Positions 1 through 10,512 of a DNA stretch of 64,000 bases are shown here, in pieces. The position numbers were made by a program, and so were the translations under genes. The stretch is from contig CAJXWQ010000005.1 of the NCBI GenBank assembly GCA_913062605.1, positions 1-64,000 of the forward strand, read 5' to 3'. The notes beneath the pieces were generated by a model. The model did no database searches, was not told the origin of the DNA, and saw only the letters and a list, made by a program, of their open reading frames with translations. The DNA is from an uncultured Cellvibrionales bacterium. GTDB taxonomy: Bacteria; Pseudomonadota; Gammaproteobacteria; Pseudomonadales; Porticoccaceae. How positions within the stretch are numbered: position 1 is the first letter of the stretch; each line of letters opens with the position of its first letter.

Positions 1-75
1 GCTTTCTCGCTCGACTTGCATGTGTTAGGCCTGCCGCCAGCGTTCAATCTGAGCCATGATCAAACTCTTCAGTTT
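1..75 (-). rRNA. rrs: 16S ribosomal RNA, 5' end only (truncated by window edge)
   Basis: Reverse complement reads AACTGAAGAGTTTGATCATGGCTCAGATTGAACGCTGGCGGCAGGCCTAACACATGCAAGTCGAGCG, the canonical 16S 5' end. Confidence 0.97.
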
Positions 76-269
76 AATCTTTAACCTCTATCTTCCCTAT
101 AAAGAGTCGACAAGAGGGAGCAGTTTCACTAAACCAGCGATACTACTCAAAAACTTAGCTCAAACACTTTCTGCTTACCAAATTACTTCTTTTGGTGAGA
201 TACTTGCATTTGATGATTCGTTGTCACTTGAATCGTCTCAGCAAGCACCCACACGCATTATCTGATCAA

Positions 270-282
270 TTGTTAAAGAACG
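270..282 (-). promoter_or_regulatory. boxA-like rRNA antitermination site in the 16S leader
   Basis: Minus strand CGTTCTTTAACAA, close to the TGCTCTTTAACAA boxA consensus, lying between the promoters and 16S. Confidence 0.6.
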
Positions 283-306
283 TTGCTCTCTAGGAGCGGG
301 CTGCGT

Positions 307-334
307 ATTCTAATGATCGCCGCCTTAATGTCAA
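307..334 (-). promoter_or_regulatory. rRNA promoter, proximal
   Basis: Minus strand TTGACA-16 bp-TAGAAT. Confidence 0.7.
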
Positions 335-420
335 CAGAGTAATGTGATATTTCGTATTAAAAATCTCAACACTTACTTCTGCTAACTTTCCGCTTGAAAT
401 CAACCTCGAAGCGGACGCGC

Positions 421-448
421 ATTCTAGCGCCTTACACCCTGTTGTCAA
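421..448 (-). promoter_or_regulatory. rRNA promoter, middle
   Basis: Minus strand TTGACA-16 bp-TAGAAT with an A/T-rich UP-like element upstream and a GCGC discriminator. Confidence 0.75.
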
Positions 449-533
449 CGGCTTTCTGTAAAAATATTTTTTCTTTTTTACAGTGCCTTTGTCGGGCCTC
501 GAAACGAGCAACTATCCCCGAATCGAGGCGCGC

Positions 534-561
534 ATTCTATCGATTAATCTCACTCCGTCAA
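534..561 (-). promoter_or_regulatory. rRNA promoter, distal
   Basis: Minus strand TTGACG-16 bp-TAGAAT followed by GCGCGC. Confidence 0.65.
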
Positions 562-633
562 CGTCTTTCTTCATTTTTATTTTCACTGGTGTAAATCTGT
601 CTACTTAGCATTCAACTTGATGCCCTTTTAACC

Positions 634-666
634 AAAAAAAAGCCCGACTTATAAGCCGGGCTTTTA
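634..666 (-). terminator. Rho-independent terminator of tyrS
   Basis: AGCCCGACTT/AAGCCGGGCT hairpin followed by a U-tract on the minus strand, just after the tyrS stop. Confidence 0.8.
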
Positions 667-683
667 CTCATCTGACAATACCG

Positions 684-1991
684 TCAGATCAACTCAAATA
701 AATGATGCTTTTTCTTGCCAAGCTTCACCATAAAGAATCGGCCGTAGAGTGCACACTCTGGCGCAAAACACTCTGCAGCTTTCATATTATCGTCGGCACC
801 TTTCGACACACCGTTAATGAACACTGCATTTCGACCCAGCGCATCTTTTGCCTCTCTCCCCGCCTTTACCAGACCGCTGTCAGTAAATAGGCCTGTGAGC
901 ATCTGCCCATCAAGCTCCGCCGCACTGAGGTTGCTGGCGGGCATGCCGTCCTGTTTGAGCTGCTCGAGATCACCTTCTGTTAGCGACCCTAAGCCCCCAG
1001 AGAACAATGCCTCAGTGATTCTTTCAGCAGCTTTTAATCCACCTATACCATGCACTAGCTCTGTCACCTCCCTTGACAGAATACCCTGAGCAGACTTTCT
1101 ACCCTGAATCTCCGCATCGGCCCGCTCAATCGCCTCTATCTCAACAATCGATAGAAAGGTGAAATAACGGAGAAACTTATAGGCATCCGCATCCGCTGTA
1201 TTTAACCAGAACTGATAGAAGGCATAGGGCGAGGTTTTCGCTGGATCAAGCCAAATAGTACCTGTTTCAGTTTTACCGAACTTAGTGCCATCTGACTTGG
1301 TCACCAACGGCAAAGTCATACCAAAGACTTGGTTACCATTTAGCCTGCGGGCAAGATCAATACCGCCAGTTATGTTACCCCACTGATCTGAGCCACCTAT
1401 TTGTAACGTACAGTCATGCAAGCGATTGAGTTTGGCAAAATCATAAGACTGCAACAACATGTAAGTGAACTCGGTATAGGAGATACCCGCGCCCTCCCGA
1501 TCAAGTCGCTGCTTAACCGACTCCTTGTTCACCATATTATTAACAGAGAAATGTTTGCCTACATCTCGCAAAAAGCTCAACAGGTCTATCTTACCGATCC
1601 AATCCAGATTATTGACCACCTCTGCCGAACTCTCTCCGGTATCGAAATCAATAAATTGCGAAACCTGTGTTCTGATACGCTCGACCCAACTTGTCACTAC
1701 CTCAGCAGTGTTAAGTTTTCTCTCTTGAGCCTTGAAACTGGGATCACCAATTAAACCTGTGGCGCCACCCACCAAAGCAATAGGCTTATGGCCTGCCTGC
1801 TGGAAACGCCGCAAAGCCAACAATGGCACCAAACTTCCAATATGCAAACTGTCTGCAGTGGGATCAAAGCCACAATAAAGGGTACGACAACCACTCGACA
1901 GGTGTTCAGCCAACTCACCATCACCAGTCATCTGGGCAATCAGGCCTCGGGCCTGTAATTCAGCTATCAACTCTGTACCGCTTGTGGACAT
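684..1991 (-). CDS. tyrS: Tyrosine--tRNA ligase
   Basis: 435 aa; class I aaRS motifs (HIGS-like, [13 protein letters not shown]), C-terminal S4 region. Confidence 0.95.
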   Translation of the reverse strand: MSTSGTELIAELQARGLIAQMTGDGELAEHLSSGCRTLYCGFDPTADSLHIGSLVPLLALRRFQQAGHKPIALVGGATGLIGDPSFKAQERKLNTAEVVTSWVERIRTQVSQFIDFDTGESSAEVVNNLDWIGKIDLLSFLRDVGKHFSVNNMVNKESVKQRLDREGAGISYTEFTYMLLQSYDFAKLNRLHDCTLQIGGSDQWGNITGGIDLARRLNGNQVFGMTLPLVTKSDGTKFGKTETGTIWLDPAKTSPYAFYQFWLNTADADAYKFLRYFTFLSIVEIEAIERADAEIQGRKSAQGILSREVTELVHGIGGLKAAERITEALFSGGLGSLTEGDLEQLKQDGMPASNLSAAELDGQMLTGLFTDSGLVKAGREAKDALGRNAVFINGVSKGADDNMKAAECFAPECALYGRFFMVKLGKKKHHLFELI

Positions 1992-2159
1992 ACTTTTATC
2001 TCGTATTTCTGCCGACTGAAAGGACGCAAACGATACCTTATCCCGTTACAAAAACAAGTATTGCCCTGCTTGAAATAAGCTACATCCAGTGGGATTGCGG
2101 CTCTTTCTATTATATATTGCACTATTAAGCACACTACTTACGGTACCTCTTAAGCTGCT

Positions 2160-3575
2160 ATGTCCCAAGCTAACTATATGCGCGACCCCAAAGGCCCGTC
2201 ATTCTGGCAACGCCTAACCGCCAAAAAGCTGCCCAAGCCACACCTTATTACGGTTGGAGCCGTTGCTTTGTTTGCTATTGGACTGCTCGCCATGCTCCCC
2301 AGTAAAGAAGCCGCAGCCAAACGCCAAGAAGTCAGCATTGACCTCAGCTTTCAAGAAAGTGATGGTCACGTTATTGCCGCTGAGAACCAAATCGCGATTA
2401 CCGTCGACCGACTATCAAACACCAAGCCTGTAGCCGCCCCTGATGTCTCCGAGCTAACTGACAGCCTAAATTGGAAAACGCAAACTGTTCGCAGTGGTGA
2501 CAACCTTAGCACCCTATTCCAACGGGCATCTCTGGATGCCGGTGACGTCTATCGGCTAATGTCATCCACGCCCTTGGCTAAACCTCTGGTTGATATCCGC
2601 CCCGGCCAGGAAATTCAGCTAGGCCTGAATAAAGCAGGCGAGCTAACACAGCTTAAATACATCAAGTCAAAGCTTGAGTCTTACCTCTACACAAACTCAG
2701 AGGTAGGCAGTGGCCAAAAATTCACTGGTCAACATATCCTGCTTGAGCCCGAAATAATGACGGCGTACCGCGAATCTGTGATCAAGGATTCTCTGTTTCT
2801 GGCAGGTGACCGCGCGCAACTACCCCATGGCATGATTATGGAGCTGGCCAACATCTTCGGGTGGGATATCGATTTTGCATTGGATATCCGTAAAGGTGAT
2901 CGTTTTTCCTTGCTCTATGAAGAGAAGTTTCTCGACGGTGAAAAAATTGGCAACGGCAACATCTTGAGTGCAGAGTTTACCAACCAGGGTAAACCCTTCC
3001 GGGCGGTTCGCTACCAAAATAGCAAAGGGCTAGCCAACTACTACACGCCAGAAGGATATAGTATGCGCAAAGCCTTTCTACGCGCACCGCTGGACTTTGC
3101 CCGTATCAGCTCAGGGTTTAACCTTCGTCGCAAGCACCCTATTCACAAAAATATCCGCGCTCACCGCGGCGTAGATTATGCAGCACCCCGAGGCACACCT
3201 ATTTTCTCCGCTGGTGATGGCAGGGTTTCAGCAACAGGCTACAGCAAGGCTAACGGCAATTATGTGTTCATTCAGCACGGACAGCGCTTTACCACAAAAT
3301 ATCTTCACCTGAACAAACGCAAAGTGAAAAAAGGTCAGTTGGTAAAACAACGCCAGGTAATTGGTACTGTCGGCTCCACAGGCTACGCCACCGGTCCACA
3401 CTTGCACTACGAGTTTCTGGTTAATGGTGTACATCGCAATCCGCGAACAGTGGCACTACCCCAAGCCAAACCCATCCCCGTACAAGAACGCGTAAAGTTT
3501 GAACAAGATACAGCCCCACTAATGATGCAACTGGCCAGCTATCAACAGTCCTCAATGCTGGCTTTAGCTAATTAG
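2160..3575 (+). CDS. Peptidoglycan DD-metalloendopeptidase, M23 family (MepM/OapA-like)
   Basis: N-terminal TM helix, OapA/LysM-like region, M23 motifs (HRGVDYAAPRGTPIFSAGDG, GPHLHYEF). Confidence 0.9.
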   Translation: MSQANYMRDPKGPSFWQRLTAKKLPKPHLITVGAVALFAIGLLAMLPSKEAAAKRQEVSIDLSFQESDGHVIAAENQIAITVDRLSNTKPVAAPDVSELTDSLNWKTQTVRSGDNLSTLFQRASLDAGDVYRLMSSTPLAKPLVDIRPGQEIQLGLNKAGELTQLKYIKSKLESYLYTNSEVGSGQKFTGQHILLEPEIMTAYRESVIKDSLFLAGDRAQLPHGMIMELANIFGWDIDFALDIRKGDRFSLLYEEKFLDGEKIGNGNILSAEFTNQGKPFRAVRYQNSKGLANYYTPEGYSMRKAFLRAPLDFARISSGFNLRRKHPIHKNIRAHRGVDYAAPRGTPIFSAGDGRVSATGYSKANGNYVFIQHGQRFTTKYLHLNKRKVKKGQLVKQRQVIGTVGSTGYATGPHLHYEFLVNGVHRNPRTVALPQAKPIPVQERVKFEQDTAPLMMQLASYQQSSMLALAN

Positions 3576-3578
3576 TAG

Positions 3579-4712
3579 ATGCCATCAATGCCAGGCGTAA
3601 AGCTTTATATAGGACTCATGTCCGGTACCAGTGCCGACAGCATTGATGCCGCTCTGGTCGATATGACCTCGGACTGCCCCCAGTTAATTGCCACACACTC
3701 CGCCGATATTAGAACACTCAAACCAGAAATCCACGCATTGGCCTCGCGTGGCGAGAATGAGATACACCGGATGGGTCAACTGGATCGTGAATTGGGGTTG
3801 CACTTTGCCCAAGCTGCCAACGAACTGATTACCCAGCAAAAACTTTCAGCCGCAGATATAACGGCTATCGGCAGCCACGGCCAGACCATTCGTCACTTTC
3901 CACCAAATAACAGCGATGAGCACGCCTATAGCCTACAAGTGGGTGATCCCAACACCATTGCCCAGCTAACAGGCATTACCACGGTGGCAGATTTTCGTCG
4001 TCGCGATATTGCCCTTGGTGGCCACGGTGCGCCATTAGTACCGGCTTTTCACCAAGCTATTTTCGAAAAACCTGGATTCTCCAGAGCCATCGTCAATATA
4101 GGGGGCATGGCCAATATCACCCTACTGCCCGGCGATAGTTCACCTTCGTCACTACTAGGCTATGACACAGGGCCCGGCAATGCGTTGATGGACAGCTGGA
4201 TCAATCAAAACCTTGGTCAACCCTATGATAAGAATGGTCACTGGGCTGCACAGGGACAGGTGATTGACGCACTCCTACAACAAATGCTGGGAACACCCTA
4301 CCTATCGCAGTTTGCACCCAAGAGTACCGGGCCAGAACTATTTAATCTCTCTTGGCTAATAGGCCACCTCAACCAGATACCGGAAGTTAGCGCTGTCGAT
4401 GTTCAGGCCACATTGCTTGAATTTACGGCCCACACTATCTCAGAAGCACTGAGATCACACACACCGTTAGCAACGGAAGTATTTTTCTGTGGCGGCGGCA
4501 CCTACAACACGGCTCTTATACAACGGCTGGAAACCTTGCTGCATCCAACACTAATTGCTAGTACTGAACCGCTGGGCATCGCGCCTGAGTGGGTCGAAGC
4601 TGTGGCCTTTGCCTGGCTGGCCAAGCAGACCCTTGAAGGGAAACCCGGCAATGCTCCGACGGTAACGGGCGCGTCAAAGGCCTCCATATTGGGCGCCATT
4701 TATCCTGCTTAG
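3579..4712 (+). CDS. anmK: Anhydro-N-acetylmuramic acid kinase
   Basis: GLMSGTSADSIDAALVD, GSHGQTIRH, NIGGMANIT, GYDTGPGN motifs. Confidence 0.95.
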   Translation: MPSMPGVKLYIGLMSGTSADSIDAALVDMTSDCPQLIATHSADIRTLKPEIHALASRGENEIHRMGQLDRELGLHFAQAANELITQQKLSAADITAIGSHGQTIRHFPPNNSDEHAYSLQVGDPNTIAQLTGITTVADFRRRDIALGGHGAPLVPAFHQAIFEKPGFSRAIVNIGGMANITLLPGDSSPSSLLGYDTGPGNALMDSWINQNLGQPYDKNGHWAAQGQVIDALLQQMLGTPYLSQFAPKSTGPELFNLSWLIGHLNQIPEVSAVDVQATLLEFTAHTISEALRSHTPLATEVFFCGGGTYNTALIQRLETLLHPTLIASTEPLGIAPEWVEAVAFAWLAKQTLEGKPGNAPTVTGASKASILGAIYPA

Positions 4713-4805
4713 GTTTTTATCGAGCATCAACGACAATGGATGTGATAGGAATAAAATACTAGGAAGAAGGTGGACTAGGGGCCGTATTCTTTTGCCCGCT
4801 ATTTT

Positions 4806-5291
4806 CTAAAAATAAATATATTTCTCGACCTCAATCAGCCGGGTTATCTCAGCTGGGCCGTAAGGTACTGTGCCCACAAAGGGGAATAGTGTTTTGATAT
4901 CGAGCCCCATAATTTGGGCTGAGGCCTCGCAGACCCTGATGTCAATGACCTGAAAAGCAGTCAGCTTGGCGGCTAAGTCAATAATAGGCTTGTATTGCGA
5001 ATAGTTCTCTTTAAAAAAGATACCCACTTCTGAACCATGAATAACCAACACCAAGGGTGGTATTTCTTCCTCACGCATTCCCTCGCCGTGATAAAAACTT
5101 TCAGCCCTACGCAGCGCAGCGGCCACCCCGTCGGGATTATTCAATTCAATACGGCCCAAATAGCCGGGCGGCTGCTCCTCTGTCTGAACTAGACCGTTTC
5201 CCGATAGCAGGCCTCCACCCGCTGTGACCCAGCAGGCCCAACCCAGGGTTGTCAAAAGAACGAGTACGTTTAACGTCCGCTGAAGACTCAA
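4806..5291 (-). CDS. DsrE-like domain protein with N-terminal signal/anchor
   Basis: Hydrophobic N-terminus, LVLVIHGSEVGIF and IRVCEASAQIMGL resemble DsrE/DsrF-like folds. Confidence 0.65.
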   Translation of the reverse strand: MSLQRTLNVLVLLTTLGWACWVTAGGGLLSGNGLVQTEEQPPGYLGRIELNNPDGVAAALRRAESFYHGEGMREEEIPPLVLVIHGSEVGIFFKENYSQYKPIIDLAAKLTAFQVIDIRVCEASAQIMGLDIKTLFPFVGTVPYGPAEITRLIEVEKYIYF

Positions 5292-5294
5292 AGA

Positions 5295-5648
5295 TCACAC
5301 CGAAAAGGATGAACCGCAACCACAGGTAGTCGTCGCATTGGGGTTGGTAATGGTGAAACGTGAGCCTTGAAGCCCTTCTTCATAGTCAACCGTGGATCCA
5401 TTTAAATACTGAAAACTCAGCGGGTCTGCCAATACAGAAACTCCATCTTTCTCAACAATCGTATCATCCTCGGCCACCAGCTCATCAAAACTAAAGCCGT
5501 ACTGAAAGCCTGAACAACCACCGCCGGTGACAAATACCCGCAGTTTTAAATCTGGGTTACCTTCTTCTTCAACCAGACTTCTTACCTTTGCCACTGCATT
5601 TTCTGAAATATACAGTGGCATGGGTGTAAATGTTTCGATACCTGACAT
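5295..5648 (-). CDS. erpA: Iron-sulfur cluster insertion protein (A-type carrier)
   Basis: [11 protein letters not shown] and CGCGSSF motifs; ATG at 5648 chosen over the upstream TTG in the ORF track because of the AGGAG spacing. Confidence 0.92.
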   Translation of the reverse strand: MSGIETFTPMPLYISENAVAKVRSLVEEEGNPDLKLRVFVTGGGCSGFQYGFSFDELVAEDDTIVEKDGVSVLADPLSFQYLNGSTVDYEEGLQGSRFTITNPNATTTCGCGSSFSV

Positions 5649-5719
5649 GAGTACTCCTGACAAAACTATTAAGAATGCACAACAGGGCTAATACCCAAGC
5701 ATTCCAGTCAAGTATTCTA

Positions 5720-6151
5720 TCATAAACTAGGTGTCTCCTGGCTAGAGTCTGCCGTATTTTCTAACGGCACCACATTGCTCGGCTCTTCTGTGGCTTGATG
5801 GACAAAGCTGCCGTTTACTTGGGCACCCTTCTCAATCTCAATTAATACATAGTGTAGATTACCTTCGACCACAGCTTTATCTGCCAGTTCGACTTGATGA
5901 CTGGAAAAGATATTGCCTTCAATGTGTCCATTGATGACCACCACAGGGACACGCACATCACCCACCAGCTTCCCATCAGGGAGTATACGTACTCGGGCTT
6001 CGGTACCTTCTTCAGCAACGACGTTTCCTGTTACCTGGCCTTCCACCTCCAGATTACCAGAAAAATGAATATCACCAATTACATGAGTACCACCAGCAAT
6101 CAACGTTGTATTACCCGCTGCAAAGGGTACCGACTTATTTTTCTTACGCAT
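5720..6151 (-). CDS. Bactofilin family polymer-forming protein
   Basis: GGTHVIGDIHFSGNLEVEGQVTGNV beta-repeat signature. Confidence 0.9.
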   Translation of the reverse strand: MRKKNKSVPFAAGNTTLIAGGTHVIGDIHFSGNLEVEGQVTGNVVAEEGTEARVRILPDGKLVGDVRVPVVVINGHIEGNIFSSHQVELADKAVVEGNLHYVLIEIEKGAQVNGSFVHQATEEPSNVVPLENTADSSQETPSL

Positions 6152-6162
6152 GCTTCACCTCT

Positions 6163-6879
6163 CTATAGGACGCTTACTCGCCAATCAAATTGTCGCTCCA
6201 CCCGGCTACCGCTAACACCAACCTTCATGATAGAGACCGCTATTACCCGTGGCTGAAACCCAGAAGGAATCGTTAGAACACCCTCGACCACATGAAAATA
6301 CTTAAACTCCGTCTTAATCGGTAACTGCTCTAACTGATCATCAAAATCTTCTAAACCAATGGTGACCTCTTTCCCATCCTGCACACCCACTACATCAACT
6401 TTGATACTCACCTTTATCCGCTTCAGCTTCTTCTCTTTTTGCTGAACAACCAATCGGTAAGCAATGCCTTCCTGCTCAGAATGCCGCTTCAATAGCAGCT
6501 CACCGATCAACAAGCCACTTTCTGAGCCACCCTCCTGCAGCAAGTTGCGATATAGACCAAGCTCTTCTTCATCCACAGCCATCTCCGACTGCAACGATGT
6601 CACCAGTTGACGGACATACTCCAGGGCGAGCCGGTCTACATTAGAAGCCAATTCTGCATTAATAAGTTTTTGACTGATCTCATCAAGCTGCACCTGTAGC
6701 ACTTCAAGTTCGTCAGCCTGCTGACTCTTATCAACCATGGCCTGATCAAATAACTGCATTCCCAACAGAATGCCCACGGAGAAAACAGTCCCCACCAGCA
6801 ATAGCCACAGGCCTATTTCACGCTTGCGATTATCCGGTTTGTGTGGCCGAACAACCAGCTTGTGACTGGGATCCGTCAT
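6163..6879 (-). CDS. Hypothetical membrane-anchored coiled-coil protein (DUF6776-like)
   Basis: Single N-terminal TM, coiled coil, located between argC and bactofilin. Confidence 0.65.
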   Translation of the reverse strand: MTDPSHKLVVRPHKPDNRKREIGLWLLLVGTVFSVGILLGMQLFDQAMVDKSQQADELEVLQVQLDEISQKLINAELASNVDRLALEYVRQLVTSLQSEMAVDEEELGLYRNLLQEGGSESGLLIGELLLKRHSEQEGIAYRLVVQQKEKKLKRIKVSIKVDVVGVQDGKEVTIGLEDFDDQLEQLPIKTEFKYFHVVEGVLTIPSGFQPRVIAVSIMKVGVSGSRVERQFDWRVSVL

Positions 6880-7925
6880 CAGGGCAATAGTGCTGGAGCC
6901 TCTAGCCCAGCACTTTCTGGCAAACCAAACATAATGTTCATATTCTGTATGGCCTGACCCGAAGCCCCTTTGACCAAATTATCCTCAACTACAAGCACGA
7001 CAACTTTATTGCCGCCCTGTGGCCGAAATACACTGATCCGGCAGGTGTTGGAACCTCTGACAGAACGTGTTTGTGGATGACTGCCCGCAGGCATCACATC
7101 CACAAATGGTTCATCCTTGAAACAATCTTCGTAGAGCTGCTGCAACTCAACTTCAGAGTAATCAAGCGCTGTGCCCTTAAGTGTTGCATACAGTGTCGAA
7201 TGAATACCCCGGATAATGGGCAGCAGATGCGGCACAAAGGTAAGGTCCACGGGTGAACCGGCAATGTCCATCAGCCCCTGCTCAATTTCCGGTAAATGCC
7301 GATGACCTGGCACCCCATAAGCTTTGAAACTATCGGTGGTCTCGGCCAACAAATTATTCACACTCGCCTGACGACCCGCACCGCTGGCACCCGATGCCGA
7401 ATTAGCAATCAGGTCGCTGGTATCAACCAGCCCTTTCTCAAGCAATGGTAAAAACCCTAATTGCACACTGGTGGGGTAGCAGCCCGGGCAGGCGATCAGC
7501 CGAGCATCTTTTATTTTGTCCCGGTTCACTTCCGGCAAACCATACACTGCCTCACCCACTAATTCAGGGCAGGCATGGGGCTGGTTGTACCACTTTTCCC
7601 ACAGAGTAATATCCCGTATCCGAAAATCTGCTGACAGATCGATAACTTTAATACCCTTTTTAAGTAATTCAGGCACCGTACTCTGAGCCACCCCGTGAGG
7701 CGTGGCAAAAAACACCACATCACAGTGATCCAGACCCCCATCAGCAGGATCAGTAAACGGCAGGTCGAAGTGCCCCCGCAGGTTTGGAAATAAATCAGAC
7801 ACAGGCCGACCGGCCTCTCCACGAGAGGTAATCGCCGTCACTTTCACATTGGGGTGGGTAGCCAACAATCTCAACAATTCAACGCCGGTATACCCTGTAC
7901 CGCCAACAATGCCTACTTTAATCAC
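6879..7925 (-). CDS. argC: N-acetyl-gamma-glutamyl-phosphate reductase
   Basis: [17 protein letters not shown] and [13 protein letters not shown] motifs. Confidence 0.96.
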   Translation of the reverse strand: MIKVGIVGGTGYTGVELLRLLATHPNVKVTAITSRGEAGRPVSDLFPNLRGHFDLPFTDPADGGLDHCDVVFFATPHGVAQSTVPELLKKGIKVIDLSADFRIRDITLWEKWYNQPHACPELVGEAVYGLPEVNRDKIKDARLIACPGCYPTSVQLGFLPLLEKGLVDTSDLIANSASGASGAGRQASVNNLLAETTDSFKAYGVPGHRHLPEIEQGLMDIAGSPVDLTFVPHLLPIIRGIHSTLYATLKGTALDYSEVELQQLYEDCFKDEPFVDVMPAGSHPQTRSVRGSNTCRISVFRPQGGNKVVVLVVEDNLVKGASGQAIQNMNIMFGLPESAGLEAPALLP

Positions 7926-8105
7926 AATACTGATGTTCCTGTCATGGGTCTGTGAAGCTGCTTATAATAGCGCAAACACCCGTGTAAGAAACACGCCCTG
8001 CTTCACTATGGTCGGATATGGTCGAGAGAAGCGTTAAGAACGTGTTGAGATCGCAGCAAAAGCGGCCTTAATACGCGACCTTAAAAAGAAAGCTGAGAAT
8101 TTGGT

Positions 8106-9863
8106 ATGGCCCACAAGGACCAACATCAAACAATTCCACACCGGGGATGGCTTAAACGCGAAATGGACACCTTTCGTGCCCGCCTTGCTCATGCCGACGC
8201 CCTGCCACAACTCGCCATTCTGGGTTGTATCAGTGGCTTTCTGACCGCATTGACCGCCATCGCATTCAGGCTTTCCTTTGAATTACCGCTAGAATATTTA
8301 CTCCCCGGCGATAGCGAATCCTTTGAGCAGCTTCCCGTTGAAGCCCGGTTTCTACTGCCCGTCATTGGCGCACTGATTATCGGCCTGATCATGCACCGCA
8401 TCAAACCAGAACACCATTCCGTTGGTGTTGGTCACGTACTTGAGCGAATGCAGCACCACCAAGCACAACTACCCGCCGCCAATGGCCTACTGCAATTCGT
8501 CGGCGGTGCCATTGCCCTACTAACTGGTAATTCTGTAGGCCGAGAAGGTCCCGCTGTTCATTTAGGTGCGGTCAGCTCCAGTCTTCTAGGGCAACAATTA
8601 AAACTCCCCAATAACAGCCTGCGAACACTCACAGCCTGTGGTGTCGCTGCCGCCATTGCCGCCTCATTCAACACCCCCTTGGCCGGGGTGATTTTTGCGA
8701 TGGAAGCAATCTTGATGGAATACACCATAACCGGGTTTATTCCAGTCATTCTCTCTGCCGTTACCGGCGGGGTCATGTCCCGTATTGTGTTCGGCAATGA
8801 GCCCGCTTTTGCCATTCCACTGATAGAACTGGGTAGCCTGTGGGAACTGCCCTTTCTGGTACTTTGCGGCTTGATCGTGGGGCTGGCAGCATCGGCAATG
8901 CTACTGCTCTACCGCCACACCCGGGCATTCAAAGAGCGTCCGGTGCTGCTTCGCATGCTATTTGCGGGATTACTCTGTGGCACCATCGCCATTGTATTGC
9001 CCCAAATTCAGGGGGTGGGTTACGACACCGTAGAGCAAGCCATGCTCGGCGAACTTGGCCTAGTACTGCTTGCCGCCATCGTAATTGCAAAGATTCTGGT
9101 TTCCACCATATCAGTTGGCTTGGGAATGCCCGGTGGAATGATTGGCCCCAACTTTGTCATCGGCGCCTGTATTGGAGGCTGTCTTGGCATAATTGGTGGT
9201 TATTTCAATCCGGAGCAAGCATCCTCTTCCGGCTTTTACGCGATCCTCTGTATGGGTGCGATGATGGGCGCTGTACTGAACGCACCACTGGCTGCACTGA
9301 TTGCCGTACTGGAATTGACCTATAACCCCAATATTTTGTTACCCAGTATGCTGGTGATCGTCATCGCCTCCATGACCAGTCGCATGCTCACTAGACAGCT
9401 CGGTATCTTTTCCGTAGGCCGCGACCTGACAGGTTACTATTCCCCGGTGTTTCAAATGCTGAGTCGCTCAGGTGTCACCAGCCTGATGAAGCAAAACTTT
9501 GCCCACCACTCACGCTATTTGCCGCAACAAATGGCAGCAACACTGCTTGAAAACAAACCCACCTGGATTGTGATTGAGGATGCTGGTGAACCAAAATATA
9601 TCCTGCGCTCTGCTGACCTCGCTCTCCATCTTCAGGAACAACTACTTGAACTGGCAGGTGACGACATCATTGATTTGCGAGAAATTCCCGGCGATCGCTG
9701 GCAACTATTCCCGATACATGCGAGAGCAACCCTACAGGAAGCCCTGCTCACCATGCAGCAGAACAACGGTCAGGCTGTGTTTGTCAGCCAACCTGCGGCA
9801 CCACTGATGAGCGAAGTGGCAGGAATTATTACCAAACAAGATATCGACAACTACTATCAATAA
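8106..9863 (+). CDS. ClC-family chloride channel/transporter with C-terminal CBS-like region
   Basis: GNSVGREGPAVHLGA and GLGMPGGMIGPNFVIGA selectivity motifs. Confidence 0.93.
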   Translation: MAHKDQHQTIPHRGWLKREMDTFRARLAHADALPQLAILGCISGFLTALTAIAFRLSFELPLEYLLPGDSESFEQLPVEARFLLPVIGALIIGLIMHRIKPEHHSVGVGHVLERMQHHQAQLPAANGLLQFVGGAIALLTGNSVGREGPAVHLGAVSSSLLGQQLKLPNNSLRTLTACGVAAAIAASFNTPLAGVIFAMEAILMEYTITGFIPVILSAVTGGVMSRIVFGNEPAFAIPLIELGSLWELPFLVLCGLIVGLAASAMLLLYRHTRAFKERPVLLRMLFAGLLCGTIAIVLPQIQGVGYDTVEQAMLGELGLVLLAAIVIAKILVSTISVGLGMPGGMIGPNFVIGACIGGCLGIIGGYFNPEQASSSGFYAILCMGAMMGAVLNAPLAALIAVLELTYNPNILLPSMLVIVIASMTSRMLTRQLGIFSVGRDLTGYYSPVFQMLSRSGVTSLMKQNFAHHSRYLPQQMAATLLENKPTWIVIEDAGEPKYILRSADLALHLQEQLLELAGDDIIDLREIPGDRWQLFPIHARATLQEALLTMQQNNGQAVFVSQPAAPLMSEVAGIITKQDIDNYYQ

Positions 9864-9941
9864 ACGACAGCCAGTAAACTACTGTCCGTAAATTACTGGC
9901 TATCAATAACAGAACAAGCTTTACACAGTGTTGGCTATAGG

Positions 9942-10409
9942 TTGGATGCAAGTATGGGCTGGATAAAAGAAATTCTGATCAGCGGGCAAAGCTGGATAAC
10001 CGCCTTTCATATCGTGGCGGTGGTTTGTTGGTTTGCTGCACTGTTTTATCTGCCCCGACTATTTGTTTACCACGCCATGTCAGAAGACGAGATAAGCATT
10101 GAGCGATTCAAGATTATGGAACGCAAACTCTTTCGAGGTATTGCCAACCCCTCAATGATTGCCACCATCCTGCTGGGTATTGCACTGTTCAGTATCTACC
10201 CCAACTACTTTCTCCATTCTGGCTGGTTTCACGTCAAGATAGGCCTGGTCATCTTGCTGATTATTTATCACCACGCTTGCCTCTACCTGATGAAACAATT
10301 TCGCGATGATAAAAATACTCGCAGCCACGTGTTCTACCGCTGGTTTAACGAAGTACCGGTACTCATGCTGATCAGTATTATTATCATGGTTGTTGTGAGG
10401 CCCTTCTGA
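9942..10409 (+). CDS. hemJ: HemJ-type protoporphyrinogen IX oxidase / CopD-like membrane protein
   Basis: 155 aa multi-TM protein; FHIVAVVCWFAALFYLPRLFVYH motif. Confidence 0.85.
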   Translation: MDASMGWIKEILISGQSWITAFHIVAVVCWFAALFYLPRLFVYHAMSEDEISIERFKIMERKLFRGIANPSMIATILLGIALFSIYPNYFLHSGWFHVKIGLVILLIIYHHACLYLMKQFRDDKNTRSHVFYRWFNEVPVLMLISIIIMVVVRPF

Positions 10410-10512
10410 TATATACCATCACATGGAAAACGATACAGTCCTCTCCTAGACTTTTATAAGTAGCTGCTTTTAGTTACTTAATATTAACCGCTCATAATCC
10501 TGGTGCGCCCTC

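Noticed and set aside
1-75. 16S start at the very window edge suggesting a contig break at an rRNA operon
   Set aside because: Could equally be an arbitrary window boundary; cannot be decided from this sequence.
684-1991. Overlapping ORFs on the opposite strand (e.g. 817..1089, 1416..1754)
   Set aside because: They lie inside tyrS, have no recognisable domains and are typical antisense ORF noise; the same applies to the many ORFs antisense to other clear genes.
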